Positions 54,933-63,455 of a stretch of DNA of 64,000 nucleotides are shown here, one piece after another. The notes under the pieces are model-generated. The model was not told the DNA's origin. It was given only the letters and a program-made list of their open reading frames with translations, and made no database searches. The stretch lies in assembly GCF_011634895.1 (NCBI RefSeq), contig NZ_SIRR01000003.1, positions 372,001 to 436,000 on the forward strand, in the 5' to 3' direction. Both the position numbers and the translations under genes were made by a program. How positions within the stretch are numbered: position 1 is the stretch's first letter; every line of letters begins with the position of its first letter. Source of the DNA: Rheinheimera pleomorphica (lineage in GTDB: Bacteria; Pseudomonadota; Gammaproteobacteria; Enterobacterales; Alteromonadaceae).

Positions 54933-55008
54933 CCCTATTTGGCTCGCCACAGCAACTCGCCCTTTTGCCTGCGGCAGGGCTCAGACACTCTGTGACGCCC
55001 AAATCGGG
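54933..55008. repeat. Structured intergenic repeat, copy 2 of the cacag/ctgtg family
   Basis: The core (54940-55001) is nearly identical to the 6.3-kb copy, with cacag/ctgtg and gccct/agggc pairs. The outer arms are ccc-t-atttgg and ccaaat-c-ggg, different from the other copy but still complementary. The 347-base gap before cusA holds only these repeats. Confidence 0.6.
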
Positions 55009-55056
55009 CATGCCATCCTCATGAACAGATTCGTGCAGCGATTGACTTAGCGGCCT

Positions 55057-58000
55057 TTATCCTTTTTCCGGCAAGCCCCGTCGCAACAGCAGAAAATACA
55101 GCACCGGCATCAGCAACATCGACACCAAAGGCGCCGCTATCATGCCGCCCAGCATGGGCGCGGCAATACGTTGCATCACCTCGTTACCGGCACCACTACC
55201 GAGCATTATTGGCAATAAACTAACAATTATCGTCAATACCGTCATCGCTTTGGGCCGCACCCGCTGCACGGCGCCCTGCATAATGGCCTGCCACAGCTGC
55301 TGTTGATTTTGTGGCGTAAGCTCATCTACCGCCCGTTTTAAATACAGCAACATCACTACTGCAAACTCCGCGGCGACACCGCTGAGTGCAATTAAGCCAA
55401 CCGCCACCGCCACCGATAACTGGTAGTCCAGCCAGTACAGCAGCCACAGGCTGCCGCTAAGGGCAAACGGCAGGGTCAGCAGCACCAGCAGCACATCGCT
55501 AAACTGACGGAAGGTTAAGTACAGTAACACCACTATCAATAGCAGGGTAAAGGGCACCAACTGCTCAAGCCGCTGGGTAACACGCTGCATATATTCATAC
55601 TGGCCGCCAATGCTGACGCTGACCTGCGCCGGAAAACGCTGCTGTGCCAGCAACTGTTTTAGCTGGTCGATATAGCTGCCAAGCTCGGTGTCAGCGGGTA
55701 AGTCGATATAGACCCAGCTGGTTAAACGGGCATTTTCGGCGCGGATCATCACCGGGCCGTTCACCACCTCTACCTTAGCGACCTGCTCCAGCAACAGATA
55801 AGCGCCATCGGCAGTTTGTAGCGGTAGTTTGCGAATATCATCCGGGTGGCTGCGGTAGTCGCGCGGGAAGCGCAGGCTGATGTCGTAGCGCTCGCGGCCC
55901 TGAATGCTTTGCGCCACCGGCGCGCCGCCAATAGCAAAAGCTACATATTGCTGCAGCTCACTAAGGGTTAGGCCATAGCGGCCCAGTTGCTGTAAATCCG
56001 GGCTGATGTGTAAGTACAGGCCGTCTTCAGCGCGTTCGGCAAATACTGAGCGGCTGCCAGGCAGTTGCTTAATGTCAGCCTCAAGCTGCTGCGCTACCTC
56101 TGAGATCGTGGTTAAATCCGGCCCGCTGACCCTGACTCCAATAGGCGTGCGAATACCGGTAGAGAGCATATCAATGCGGGTTTTAATCGGCGGCAGCCAG
56201 GCGTTGGTGAGCCCTGGTACCTGCACGGTGGCATCCAGCTCGGCAATAATATCGTTCAGCGTTACGCCTTCACGCCACTGGCTTTGCGGTTTCAGTTTAA
56301 TGCTGGTTTCCAGCATCGTCAGCGGCGCCGGATCGGTAGCGGTATTGGCTCGGCCACTTTTGCCCAGCACAGTTTCTACCTCAGGCACGGTTTTTATTAA
56401 CCGGTCGGTTTGCTGTAGCAGTTTTGCTGCCGTGGCCGGGCTTAAACCGGGCAGGGTCGTGGGCATATACAATAAGTCGCCCTCGGCAAAGGCTGGCATA
56501 AACTCGCTGGATAAGCGCTGCCATGGCAGCAAGCTGGACGCCAGCGCCAGCACGCTTAGTAGCACTAACGTCTTTGGAAAGCGCAGACATAGCTTTAACA
56601 ACGGTGTGTATAAGGCTATCAACAGCCGGCTTAACGGGTTGCTGTGCTCAGACGGAATTTTGCCGCGTAGAAGATACAGCATTAGCACCGGAATTAACGT
56701 AATCGCCAAAATAGCCGCGGCGGCCATGGCAAAGGTTTTAGTGTAAGCCAACGGCGCAAATAAACGGCCTTCCTGTGCTTCTAACATAAACACCGGTAAA
56801 AAGCTGACGGTGATCACCAGCAAGGAGAAAAACAGCGCCGGACCGACATCAAGACAGGCATCGATAATGGTTTGGCGAAACTCGGAGTGACTCAGCTGAC
56901 GACCGTTGGCACGGGCCTGCTCCAGCTTTTTATGGCCATGCTCTACCATCACGATAGAGGCATCCACTAAAGCACCTATAGCAATGGCGATACCGCCCAG
57001 GCTCATCACATTGGCGTTAAAACCCAGCAGCTGCATCAGTAAAATACTGGCCAGCAGTGCCAGCGGCAAACTGATCACCGCCACCAACGCAGAGCGGGCG
57101 TGCAATAAAAACACTAAACACACCAGCGCGACCACGGCCATTTCTTCCAGAAGCTTCTGGCTTAAGTTATTCACGGTGTTTTCAATCAGCTCAGAGCGGT
57201 CGTACACCGTTACCAGCTCAATGCCGTCTGGCAGGCCATTTTTCAGCTCAGCCAGTTTCTGTTTAACCGCGGCGATGGTGCTAAGGGCGTTTTCGCCGTG
57301 GCGCATGACAATAATACCGGCCACCACTTCGCCGTCGCCGTTTAGCTCAGCAATGCCGCGCCGGGCGGCCGGGACTTGCTGCACAGTGCCAATATCCGCC
57401 AGGGTTAACGGATAGTCGGCGCTATTGCGCACGCCCAGTGGCACGGCCGCTAAATCAGAAAGTGACTGAATATAGTCACCGGCCTGCACCAGCAGCTCGG
57501 TTTCAGCCACTTCAATAATGCTGCCGCCTTGCTGCTGGTTGTGGTTGTTAATGGCGCTGATCACCTGTGCCAGTGTCACGTTGTAGGCCCGCATTAAGCG
57601 TGGTTCAAGCTGCAATTGATAAGTCAGCGCCATGCCACCAATACTGGCCACTTCGGCGACACCGGCGACGCTTTGCAGCTCTGGCGTTAAATAAAACTGC
57701 TGCAGGCTGCTAAGCTGCTCCAGTGATATATCGGCACTGGGGGCGGTCAGGGCGTACTGGAAAATCCAGCCGACACCGCTGGCATCGGGCCCCAGTGTGG
57801 CTTTAGCACCAGCTGGCAGGTTGACCGTTTGCAAATATTCCAGCACCCGTGAGCGCGCCCAGTACGGGTCGGTGCCATCTTCAAATATGACATACAGATA
57901 GCTGTCGTTCGGCATGGAAAAGCTGCGTACCGCTTTGGCCTTGGGGACCGCCAGCAAGGCAGTGGACAGCGGATAGCTAACCTGCTGCTCAATGGTTTCC

Positions 58001-58173
58001 GGGGTTTGGCCCGGATAGCTGGTTTTAATGATCACCTGCACGTCGGATAAATCTGGCAGCGCATCCAGTTTTAGTTGCTGGCTGGCTTGATAACCAAACA
58101 GCGCCAGCGCCAGGGTGCTAAGCAGCACCAGCAACGGGTTTTGCACCGACCAGCGGATAATGGCGTTAATCAT
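55057..58173 (-). CDS. cusA: Copper/silver RND efflux pump CusA
   Basis: A 1038-residue heavy-metal RND transporter with twelve membrane helices and two large periplasmic loops. The three methionines that bind Cu(I)/Ag(I) in E. coli CusA are conserved with the same spacing: M570 (LLYMPTTLPG), M620 (PLTMLETSI) and M669 (RIDMLSTGI). The helix-4 acidic motif GALVDASIVMVEHGHKK is present. It overlaps the adaptor gene by eight bases. No outer-membrane channel gene (cusC) is in the window. Confidence 0.95.
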   Translation of the reverse strand: MINAIIRWSVQNPLLVLLSTLALALFGYQASQQLKLDALPDLSDVQVIIKTSYPGQTPETIEQQVSYPLSTALLAVPKAKAVRSFSMPNDSYLYVIFEDGTDPYWARSRVLEYLQTVNLPAGAKATLGPDASGVGWIFQYALTAPSADISLEQLSSLQQFYLTPELQSVAGVAEVASIGGMALTYQLQLEPRLMRAYNVTLAQVISAINNHNQQQGGSIIEVAETELLVQAGDYIQSLSDLAAVPLGVRNSADYPLTLADIGTVQQVPAARRGIAELNGDGEVVAGIIVMRHGENALSTIAAVKQKLAELKNGLPDGIELVTVYDRSELIENTVNNLSQKLLEEMAVVALVCLVFLLHARSALVAVISLPLALLASILLMQLLGFNANVMSLGGIAIAIGALVDASIVMVEHGHKKLEQARANGRQLSHSEFRQTIIDACLDVGPALFFSLLVITVSFLPVFMLEAQEGRLFAPLAYTKTFAMAAAAILAITLIPVLMLYLLRGKIPSEHSNPLSRLLIALYTPLLKLCLRFPKTLVLLSVLALASSLLPWQRLSSEFMPAFAEGDLLYMPTTLPGLSPATAAKLLQQTDRLIKTVPEVETVLGKSGRANTATDPAPLTMLETSIKLKPQSQWREGVTLNDIIAELDATVQVPGLTNAWLPPIKTRIDMLSTGIRTPIGVRVSGPDLTTISEVAQQLEADIKQLPGSRSVFAERAEDGLYLHISPDLQQLGRYGLTLSELQQYVAFAIGGAPVAQSIQGRERYDISLRFPRDYRSHPDDIRKLPLQTADGAYLLLEQVAKVEVVNGPVMIRAENARLTSWVYIDLPADTELGSYIDQLKQLLAQQRFPAQVSVSIGGQYEYMQRVTQRLEQLVPFTLLLIVVLLYLTFRQFSDVLLVLLTLPFALSGSLWLLYWLDYQLSVAVAVGLIALSGVAAEFAVVMLLYLKRAVDELTPQNQQQLWQAIMQGAVQRVRPKAMTVLTIIVSLLPIMLGSGAGNEVMQRIAAPMLGGMIAAPLVSMLLMPVLYFLLLRRGLPEKG

Positions 58174-59413
58174 CGCGTAGCCCCTGGTGCTGGTGAACGT
58201 TGCTGGCTGGCAACTGGCTCAGGCTGGCTTCGGCGTCCAGTAAAAACTGGCCGGACACTACCACCTGCTCGCCTTCATGCAAGCCGGACAACACCTGCAC
58301 ATAGCCCTGAGCACTGCTGCCGGTGGTAATTTGTCGCACGCTAAAGCTATCGCCATGCTGCACTACCACCCGGCTGCTGTTACCTGTTAGCAGCACAGCG
58401 TCGCGCGGTATTGCCAGCACATCCTTAAGCGGCCCGCCGTACAGCCGCACCGGCAGCAGCATATTGGGTTTAAGCAGCTGCTGGCTGTTGTCCAGGCTCA
58501 GCCGCACCTTGCTGCTGCGGCTTTGGGCATCTAATGCCGGGTAGATATAATCGACCACTGTTTCAATGGCGCTGATTTGCCGGGAAGGGATATCAACCTC
58601 GGCGCTCATGCCGTCAAACAGCCAGCTTTGCTGGGCTTCAGGCACATCGGCCAGCAGCCAGACCCGGTTTAAGCTGGTGATTTCCATTAAGGTGTCACCC
58701 GGGCTGATATACATGCCATCGCGCACATTTAACATGGTGACCACCCCGTCCTGATGCGCATAGACAGTGATGTGATACCGGCTTTGCCGGCTTTGCTTAA
58801 GCTGATTAATATCGTTGTCGGTCAGGCCAAGCAGGCGTAGCCGGGTTTCGGCACGCTGCAATAAGCTGCTACTGCGCTGACCGTTTTGCATACTGACAGA
58901 CAGCGCTTGCAGATAATCGTCCTGCGCCACCAGTAAATCCGGCGCATAATAGCTAAACAGCTTATCGCCAGCCTTAACACGCTGTCCGAAGCTGCGCACA
59001 TACAGTTGCTCTATCCAGCCTTCGGCGCGGATATGGCTGTGGTGAATGGCATCCTCCGGATATTGCACCTGGGCAAAGGTTTCAATGAAGCGCCATAAGG
59101 TACGCGGCGCGGCCGCTTCAGTGCGGATAGCCAGCGCTTGTTGCATAGCGCCATTAACGCTAACCACTGCTGACGTTTGCTGGCGCTGCAGTACTAAATC
59201 CATACCGCAAATCGGGCAATTGCCTGGCGTATCTTGCTTGATGTGCGGGTGCATTGGGCAGGCATACAGTGCGCCAGCCTGCGGTAATACGCTTGGCTGC
59301 TGCGCAGTAGTGGCGTGCTGATGGCCACTGTGAGCATCAATGTCAGCTTCCTGAGCCGATAAGGTTAATACACTCTGCAACAGCAGCAGAGCCAGAAAGT
59401 AAATGTTATGCAT
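58166..59413 (-). CDS. cusB: Efflux RND periplasmic adaptor CusB with heavy-metal-binding domain
   Basis: Membrane-fusion subunit linking CusA to an outer-membrane channel. ATG 59413 (AGGA upstream) gives a signal peptide ending near LSAQ. Residues about 45-75 form an HMBD with YACPMHPHIKQDTPGNCPIC and GMDL. Then come barrel-sandwich and hairpin regions (VSVNGAMQQALAIRTEA, HSHIRAEGWIEQLYVRSFGQ). It is paired with CusA and thus copper/silver-specific by inference. Confidence 0.92.
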   Translation of the reverse strand: MHNIYFLALLLLQSVLTLSAQEADIDAHSGHQHATTAQQPSVLPQAGALYACPMHPHIKQDTPGNCPICGMDLVLQRQQTSAVVSVNGAMQQALAIRTEAAAPRTLWRFIETFAQVQYPEDAIHHSHIRAEGWIEQLYVRSFGQRVKAGDKLFSYYAPDLLVAQDDYLQALSVSMQNGQRSSSLLQRAETRLRLLGLTDNDINQLKQSRQSRYHITVYAHQDGVVTMLNVRDGMYISPGDTLMEITSLNRVWLLADVPEAQQSWLFDGMSAEVDIPSRQISAIETVVDYIYPALDAQSRSSKVRLSLDNSQQLLKPNMLLPVRLYGGPLKDVLAIPRDAVLLTGNSSRVVVQHGDSFSVRQITTGSSAQGYVQVLSGLHEGEQVVVSGQFLLDAEASLSQLPASNVHQHQGLRDD

Positions 59414-59476
59414 GGGATTTTCCTGAACCAAAACTTTAGCCGCGTGCTATGGCACGACCTTAATAACAAAGCGGTT

Positions 59477-59857
59477 TCAGGCGATTATTGGTGGCGGGGA
59501 TTCAGCGGCAAATAACCACAGCGGCAGGCTGATACTGTGCCGGGAAATCGTATTATCCGGCCGGATATAGCGGAACAACTCAGCAGCCAGCAAAGCAGAG
59601 CCGGTAGCACAGTGCTTGGCGCAGCAGTCGCCTTCACATTGCTGTTGCGGTTTATCGCAGCAGTCATGTTCGGTGTCGGTTACGGTGACGTTTTTCGCGC
59701 TGTGACAGGGCATGTCAGGCGCTGTGTCAGCCACAGCAGACGTGACGTGCTGATTAAGGGCATCGGCCAGCGTATAGGCATGCGCACTTTGCACCGATCC
59801 GTTCAGGCCGGATAGTGCCAGAGTAAAGATTAATAGATAACTGAATACGCTGCGCAT
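59477..59857 (-). CDS. Secreted Cys/His-rich protein, putative copper-binding
   Basis: A 126-residue protein with a signal peptide, then a metal-binding-looking stretch: MPCHSAK, HDCCDKPQQQCEGDCCAKHC. Directly upstream of cusBA in the same orientation. Resembles CopL-type copper-responsive leaders or small periplasmic chaperones; no exact family. ATG 59857 is used; ATG 59869 is also possible. Confidence 0.6.
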   Translation of the reverse strand: MRSVFSYLLIFTLALSGLNGSVQSAHAYTLADALNQHVTSAVADTAPDMPCHSAKNVTVTDTEHDCCDKPQQQCEGDCCAKHCATGSALLAAELFRYIRPDNTISRHSISLPLWLFAAESPPPIIA

Positions 59858-59876
59858 GCTGCTTATCATAGGCGTT

Positions 59877-60509
59877 TTAACTGGCCGGATCCAGCACGCC
59901 GTTAATACTGGCGTTTTTGCGAAACCAGCCGGCGATACTGTAACGGGTGTCTATGGCCGGTAACACCGCATGCGGAAAGCGCTCGCTTTCAAACAATATC
60001 AGGCTGCCTGCTGTGGGTAGAAATTTATCGATTAGCTGGTCGTGTTCATTATACAGTGCCAGCTCACCACCACGGCTTACGCTGTTTAAGTAGCTGACAG
60101 TGGTTAGCACCCGGTTAGAGCGGCCGCTGAACGCATCGACATGTTTTTGATAATAATCCCCCTGACGGTAGCGGGCAAAGTGGCATTCAAAGTCAAATAA
60201 ACCTAAAAAGCAGCGCCGGTTAAACACGGTTTGCAACTGTGCCATCAAGGCCAGATAGTGCTGCTGCGCGTTGCTTTGGCCATCAAACCATTGGGTTGCA
60301 TCACGACGGACTTGCTGGTTTAACTGATGATCGCCAAGGCGGCCAATGCCGGCTGGGGTAAGCTCGGCCTCGTGCTGTGCTTCATGCAGCAGCGCGCTGT
60401 TAAGCTCAGCGCTTAAAAAATTAGGCAGCCAGACCCAGCCATGTTGATAAAAGGCATCAATAATGGCATCGAAATTCAGGGCATCACCGGCGTTGACAGC
60501 AGCAGACAT
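59877..60509 (-). CDS. 2-oxoglutarate/Fe(II)-dependent dioxygenase
   Basis: A 210-residue double-stranded beta-helix enzyme with the iron triad H123-x-D125 (KHVDAF) and H180 (FPHAVLP), and R189 for 2-oxoglutarate (DTRYSIAGWF). It is of the prolyl-hydroxylase-like subclass (FHRYxxGDYYxxHVD form: ARYRQGDYYQKHVDAF). The substrate is unknown. It lies 19 bases upstream of the Cys/His-rich protein and could be in that operon. Confidence 0.85.
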   Translation of the reverse strand: MSAAVNAGDALNFDAIIDAFYQHGWVWLPNFLSAELNSALLHEAQHEAELTPAGIGRLGDHQLNQQVRRDATQWFDGQSNAQQHYLALMAQLQTVFNRRCFLGLFDFECHFARYRQGDYYQKHVDAFSGRSNRVLTTVSYLNSVSRGGELALYNEHDQLIDKFLPTAGSLILFESERFPHAVLPAIDTRYSIAGWFRKNASINGVLDPAS

Positions 60510-60631
60510 AGAATATGACTCAGAGCAGGGTTCCGAAGCGGAACCGCGCTATTGTCGCTGAAAAATGCACGCTGACAAAGCAGAATTTGGCGTTTTTAAT
60601 CAGGGGGAATGCCGGCTTGCGCCGGCACAGC

Positions 60632-61507
60632 TCAGAACTGATAGTTATTGGCTTTAGCCAGTAAATCCTTAGCCTTAATTTTACCGCTCAGACATTGGTT
60701 AATATCGGCTTTTTTAACCACCCAGTAGTAGCGGCCATCGCTGCCGCGCTGATTGATCTGCAGCGTAATATATTCGTTATCCGGCAGGTCACGCAGGCTG
60801 GCACCGTAGTCACACAGCACCTGGCTGAATTTCTCCCCCACGGTTTTTCGCATCACCGCCGTTTGCTGCTGTTGTTCCGCTAATTGTTTCGCCCGTTGTT
60901 GCTCCAGTTGTTGCCGACTAACCTCGGCTTCTTTACTGGCTTCGGCCAGTTTCTCCTGCAGTATCCTGGCTTTTTGCTGCAGCATATTGAGTTCCTGTTG
61001 CTGTGCTTTATCCAGCTTGCTCAGGGTCTGGTTAAATTCTATATCGCGTAGTTCCCGCTCTGTGCTACGCAACTCACGCTCAATAGCACGTTGCTTTTCA
61101 ATAACTTTGTGGCTCTGGCGGTACTGATCTTTCATCTGCTCTGCCATTTCCTGCGCCGCTTCTGTCAAGCGTTCTATATCATTGGTGTCAAATTCAAACT
61201 CAAATTCAGCGCCGGGTATCGGCGGCAGTGGTGCAGCCGGTGCTGCCGGTACTGTCAGGTTGCTAAAGTGGAACAGGTGTCGTCCACCGCTGTTGGCCTG
61301 AAACAGCAGGCCCTGGCCACTTAAATAGCTGTACTGCAAGGATGATAACCTGGCCTGCTCATTGTCTTTAAAGGCGGTATGCAAGATAGTCTGCAGGATA
61401 TCGGCACTTTTCTTCAATGCCGGGCTGACCTCAGCCGCACTGGCAGGCAACATGGTTAAAGCCAGGCCAAAGGCGGCATAAATTGGGGTAAGGCGTAATG
61501 CATTCAT
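60632..61507 (-). CDS. Secreted coiled-coil protein of the sigma-factor operon
   Basis: A 291-residue protein with a signal peptide (cleavage after PASA), a Pro/Ala-rich stretch, and a long coiled coil (about residues 105-220, rich in Glu, Gln and Lys). A C-terminal globular part has two Cys (VLCDYG, INQCLSG) that may form a disulfide. It overlaps the anti-sigma gene by four bases. Periplasmic and possibly an envelope-stress sensor (inference). Confidence 0.6.
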   Translation of the reverse strand: MNALRLTPIYAAFGLALTMLPASAAEVSPALKKSADILQTILHTAFKDNEQARLSSLQYSYLSGQGLLFQANSGGRHLFHFSNLTVPAAPAAPLPPIPGAEFEFEFDTNDIERLTEAAQEMAEQMKDQYRQSHKVIEKQRAIERELRSTERELRDIEFNQTLSKLDKAQQQELNMLQQKARILQEKLAEASKEAEVSRQQLEQQRAKQLAEQQQQTAVMRKTVGEKFSQVLCDYGASLRDLPDNEYITLQINQRGSDGRYYWVVKKADINQCLSGKIKAKDLLAKANNYQF

Positions 61508-62151
61508 GGTTTTACCACTCCGCTTTGTGTTGGGGTTAAGTAGTAACTGTCGGCAGGGCGGTAACCGGCCTGCATCGGTTGATAGTTTTCCTGCCAGTAC
61601 TGCCAGTCAGCCTGGCGTTGCTGGTTCAGGTACTCCACCAGTTGCAGCATGTCGCTGCGCTGGTCGTGTTTGAGTTCGTCCTGCAAATAGTCTTTTAGCA
61701 GCACTAACTGAGAGCTGGTGTTTTGTTGCTGTAATTCCAGTTGCTGAGCCAGCCACTGTTGCTGTTGTTGCTGGTAGGCGGTTAGGGCTGTGCTGACCGC
61801 CGCGTCTACCTCAGCTTTAGCGTTGTGCCAGCTGAGTGTCAGACTGCCATCCTGCAGCCGAAGCTGTGCTGGCGACAAACTGATCAACATCGCTGCGCAT
61901 GACAACGCCAGGCTGACTTGTGGCCACCAACTGCGTTGCGGTTTAGGCCGTTGCCACTGGCTGGCAAACAGGGCGCTGCTGTCAAATGGCGGGATGGCGG
62001 TAAACGCCGGCAATTTGGCATCGGCATTTATCGCCAGCGCATTTTGTAGCCGGCCATACCACACAGGGTCGTCTTGCAGCTGCTGCGCGCAGTGTTCGGC
62101 ACTGATCTTACCTTCAAGCCAGAGTTCAAAAATTTGCTGATTGTTCGACAT
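61504..62151 (-). CDS. Putative anti-sigma factor
   Basis: A 215-residue protein with a cytoplasmic N-terminus (IFELWLEGKISAEHCAQQL), one membrane helix (about 71-92, SWWPQVSLALSCAAMLIS) and a Gln-rich periplasmic helix. ATG 62151 with GGAGGACG upstream overlaps the sigma gene by 26 bases. Topology and position mark it as the anti-sigma partner, though it lacks a zinc anti-sigma motif. Confidence 0.65.
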   Translation of the reverse strand: MSNNQQIFELWLEGKISAEHCAQQLQDDPVWYGRLQNALAINADAKLPAFTAIPPFDSSALFASQWQRPKPQRSWWPQVSLALSCAAMLISLSPAQLRLQDGSLTLSWHNAKAEVDAAVSTALTAYQQQQQQWLAQQLELQQQNTSSQLVLLKDYLQDELKHDQRSDMLQLVEYLNQQRQADWQYWQENYQPMQAGYRPADSYYLTPTQSGVVKP

Positions 62152-62686
62152 GGTCGTCCTCCAACTGCAGACGTAATTTATCCAGCGCGGCATAAAAGCG
62201 CGATTTAACCGTGTTACTGGAAACCGCCAGTTGGCTGGCAATTTCGTCAAAGGTAAATTGCTGATAAAACTTCAGTTCCATTACCAGGCGTTGTTCGGCG
62301 GGCAATCTGAGTAATTGTTTGCGCACCTGTTGTTGCGTCTGGCTACTGGCAAGCTGTTGCGCTAAGTCCGGTGTGTCATCGGCCAGTTCGGCCAGTGCAT
62401 CATCATTGTCGCTGTATTTGCGCTTGCGCAGCAGGTCCATCGCACGGTAATTGGCGATGCCAAATAACCAGCTTTTAAAGCTGCTGTCGCCGCGGTATTG
62501 CCCCAGATTGCGGCACAGCACCATCAGCACATCCTGCAGCAGGTCATTAGCGTCTTCTTTCGAGCCAAGCAGGCGTAAGCCAAAGTAAAACAGCGCACTT
62601 TGATGGCGGTTTACCAGTTGCTGCCAGGCACGCTGGTCGCCATTTAATGCTTTGGCAATTAAACTGTCGTCACTGCGTTTAAACAC
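62126..62686 (-). CDS. ECF RNA polymerase sigma factor
   Basis: A 186-residue group 4 sigma factor: region 2 (LLQDVLMVLCRNLGQYRGD, SSFKSWLFGIANYRAMDLLR) and region 4 (LPAEQRLVMELKFYQQFTFD, EIASQLAVSSNTVKSRFYAA). First gene of a three-gene operon with anti-sigma and a coiled-coil protein. Envelope-stress response is the usual role and is inferred. Confidence 0.95.
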   Translation of the reverse strand: MFKRSDDSLIAKALNGDQRAWQQLVNRHQSALFYFGLRLLGSKEDANDLLQDVLMVLCRNLGQYRGDSSFKSWLFGIANYRAMDLLRKRKYSDNDDALAELADDTPDLAQQLASSQTQQQVRKQLLRLPAEQRLVMELKFYQQFTFDEIASQLAVSSNTVKSRFYAALDKLRLQLEDDHVEQSANF

Positions 62687-62825
62687 GATATTATTATTCT
62701 CTTCGGGTTTTGGTTAATAAGTCGGGCCGGGCCTGAATTTAGTTTGGTGTTGTCACAGTATTTTTGCCTTTTTATGAGCCAGTAACGGCTGCGCAGCGTA
62801 GCTGTGCAGAGTTTAGGAGGAAATT

Positions 62826-63407
62826 ATGGGCAAGTTATCAATACTACTGGCCGCCGTGCTAGTGGGCGGCTGTAGTCAGTCAGTGTCGGAGTATAGCAAT
62901 GAAACACCGCTGTTAAAGCTGGATCAGTTTTTTCAGGGCCAAAGCCGGGCCTGGGGTGTGCTGCACGACTGGCAGGGTAAACAAAGCGTACGTTTTACCG
63001 CTGAATTGTGTGGTAGCTGGCAGGGTAATACTGGCAATTTATACGAGCTGTTCTACTTTAGCGATGGCCGCATTGAGCAGCGTCACTGGCAACTGCAACA
63101 AAATGCCGACGGCAGCATTGTTGGTCGCGCCGGCGATGTGGTGGGGCTGGCAACAGGCCAGTTGGCCGGTAATACGCTGTACTGGGAATATACACTACGT
63201 ATTCCATACGATGGCGACAGCCTGGACGTCACAGTAAAAGACTGGCTTTACTTGATAGACAGCGAAAATTTACTCAATCGCAGTACCCTGCATAAGTTTG
63301 GTCTTACGGTGGGGGAGCTAACCTTGTCGATCCAGCAGCAGGATGTCAGTGCCGACTGCGCACCGCTGCAGCAAAAGATCCGCCAGCTGGTGCCAAATGC
63401 GGTATAA
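62826..63407 (+). CDS. DUF3833 lipoprotein
   Basis: A 193-residue lipoprotein with lipobox VGGC (Cys16). The family pattern is clear: PLLKLDQFFQGQSRAWGVLH, then FYFSDGRIEQRHWQL and IPYDGDSLDVTVKDWLYLID. Lipocalin-like fold is expected. AGGAGG precedes the ATG. Function unknown; outer-membrane location inferred. Confidence 0.9.
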   Translation: MGKLSILLAAVLVGGCSQSVSEYSNETPLLKLDQFFQGQSRAWGVLHDWQGKQSVRFTAELCGSWQGNTGNLYELFYFSDGRIEQRHWQLQQNADGSIVGRAGDVVGLATGQLAGNTLYWEYTLRIPYDGDSLDVTVKDWLYLIDSENLLNRSTLHKFGLTVGELTLSIQQQDVSADCAPLQQKIRQLVPNAV

Positions 63408-63410
63408 AAA

Positions 63411-63444
63411 ATGCCGCTGTAGTACAGTCTACAGCGGCATTTTT
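63411..63444. terminator. Bidirectional Rho-independent terminator
   Basis: A perfect 12-bp stem atgccgctgtag / ctacagcggcat with a six-base loop, flanked by AAAAA and TTTT. It serves the DUF3833 gene and the convergent DUF4136 gene. Confidence 0.93.
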
Positions 63445-63455
63445 GTTGGTCTGGT

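Noticed and set aside
56006-56746. Plus-strand open frame (246 codons) opposite cusA
   Set aside because: Mirror frame of a GC-rich RND gene with no recognisable protein features.
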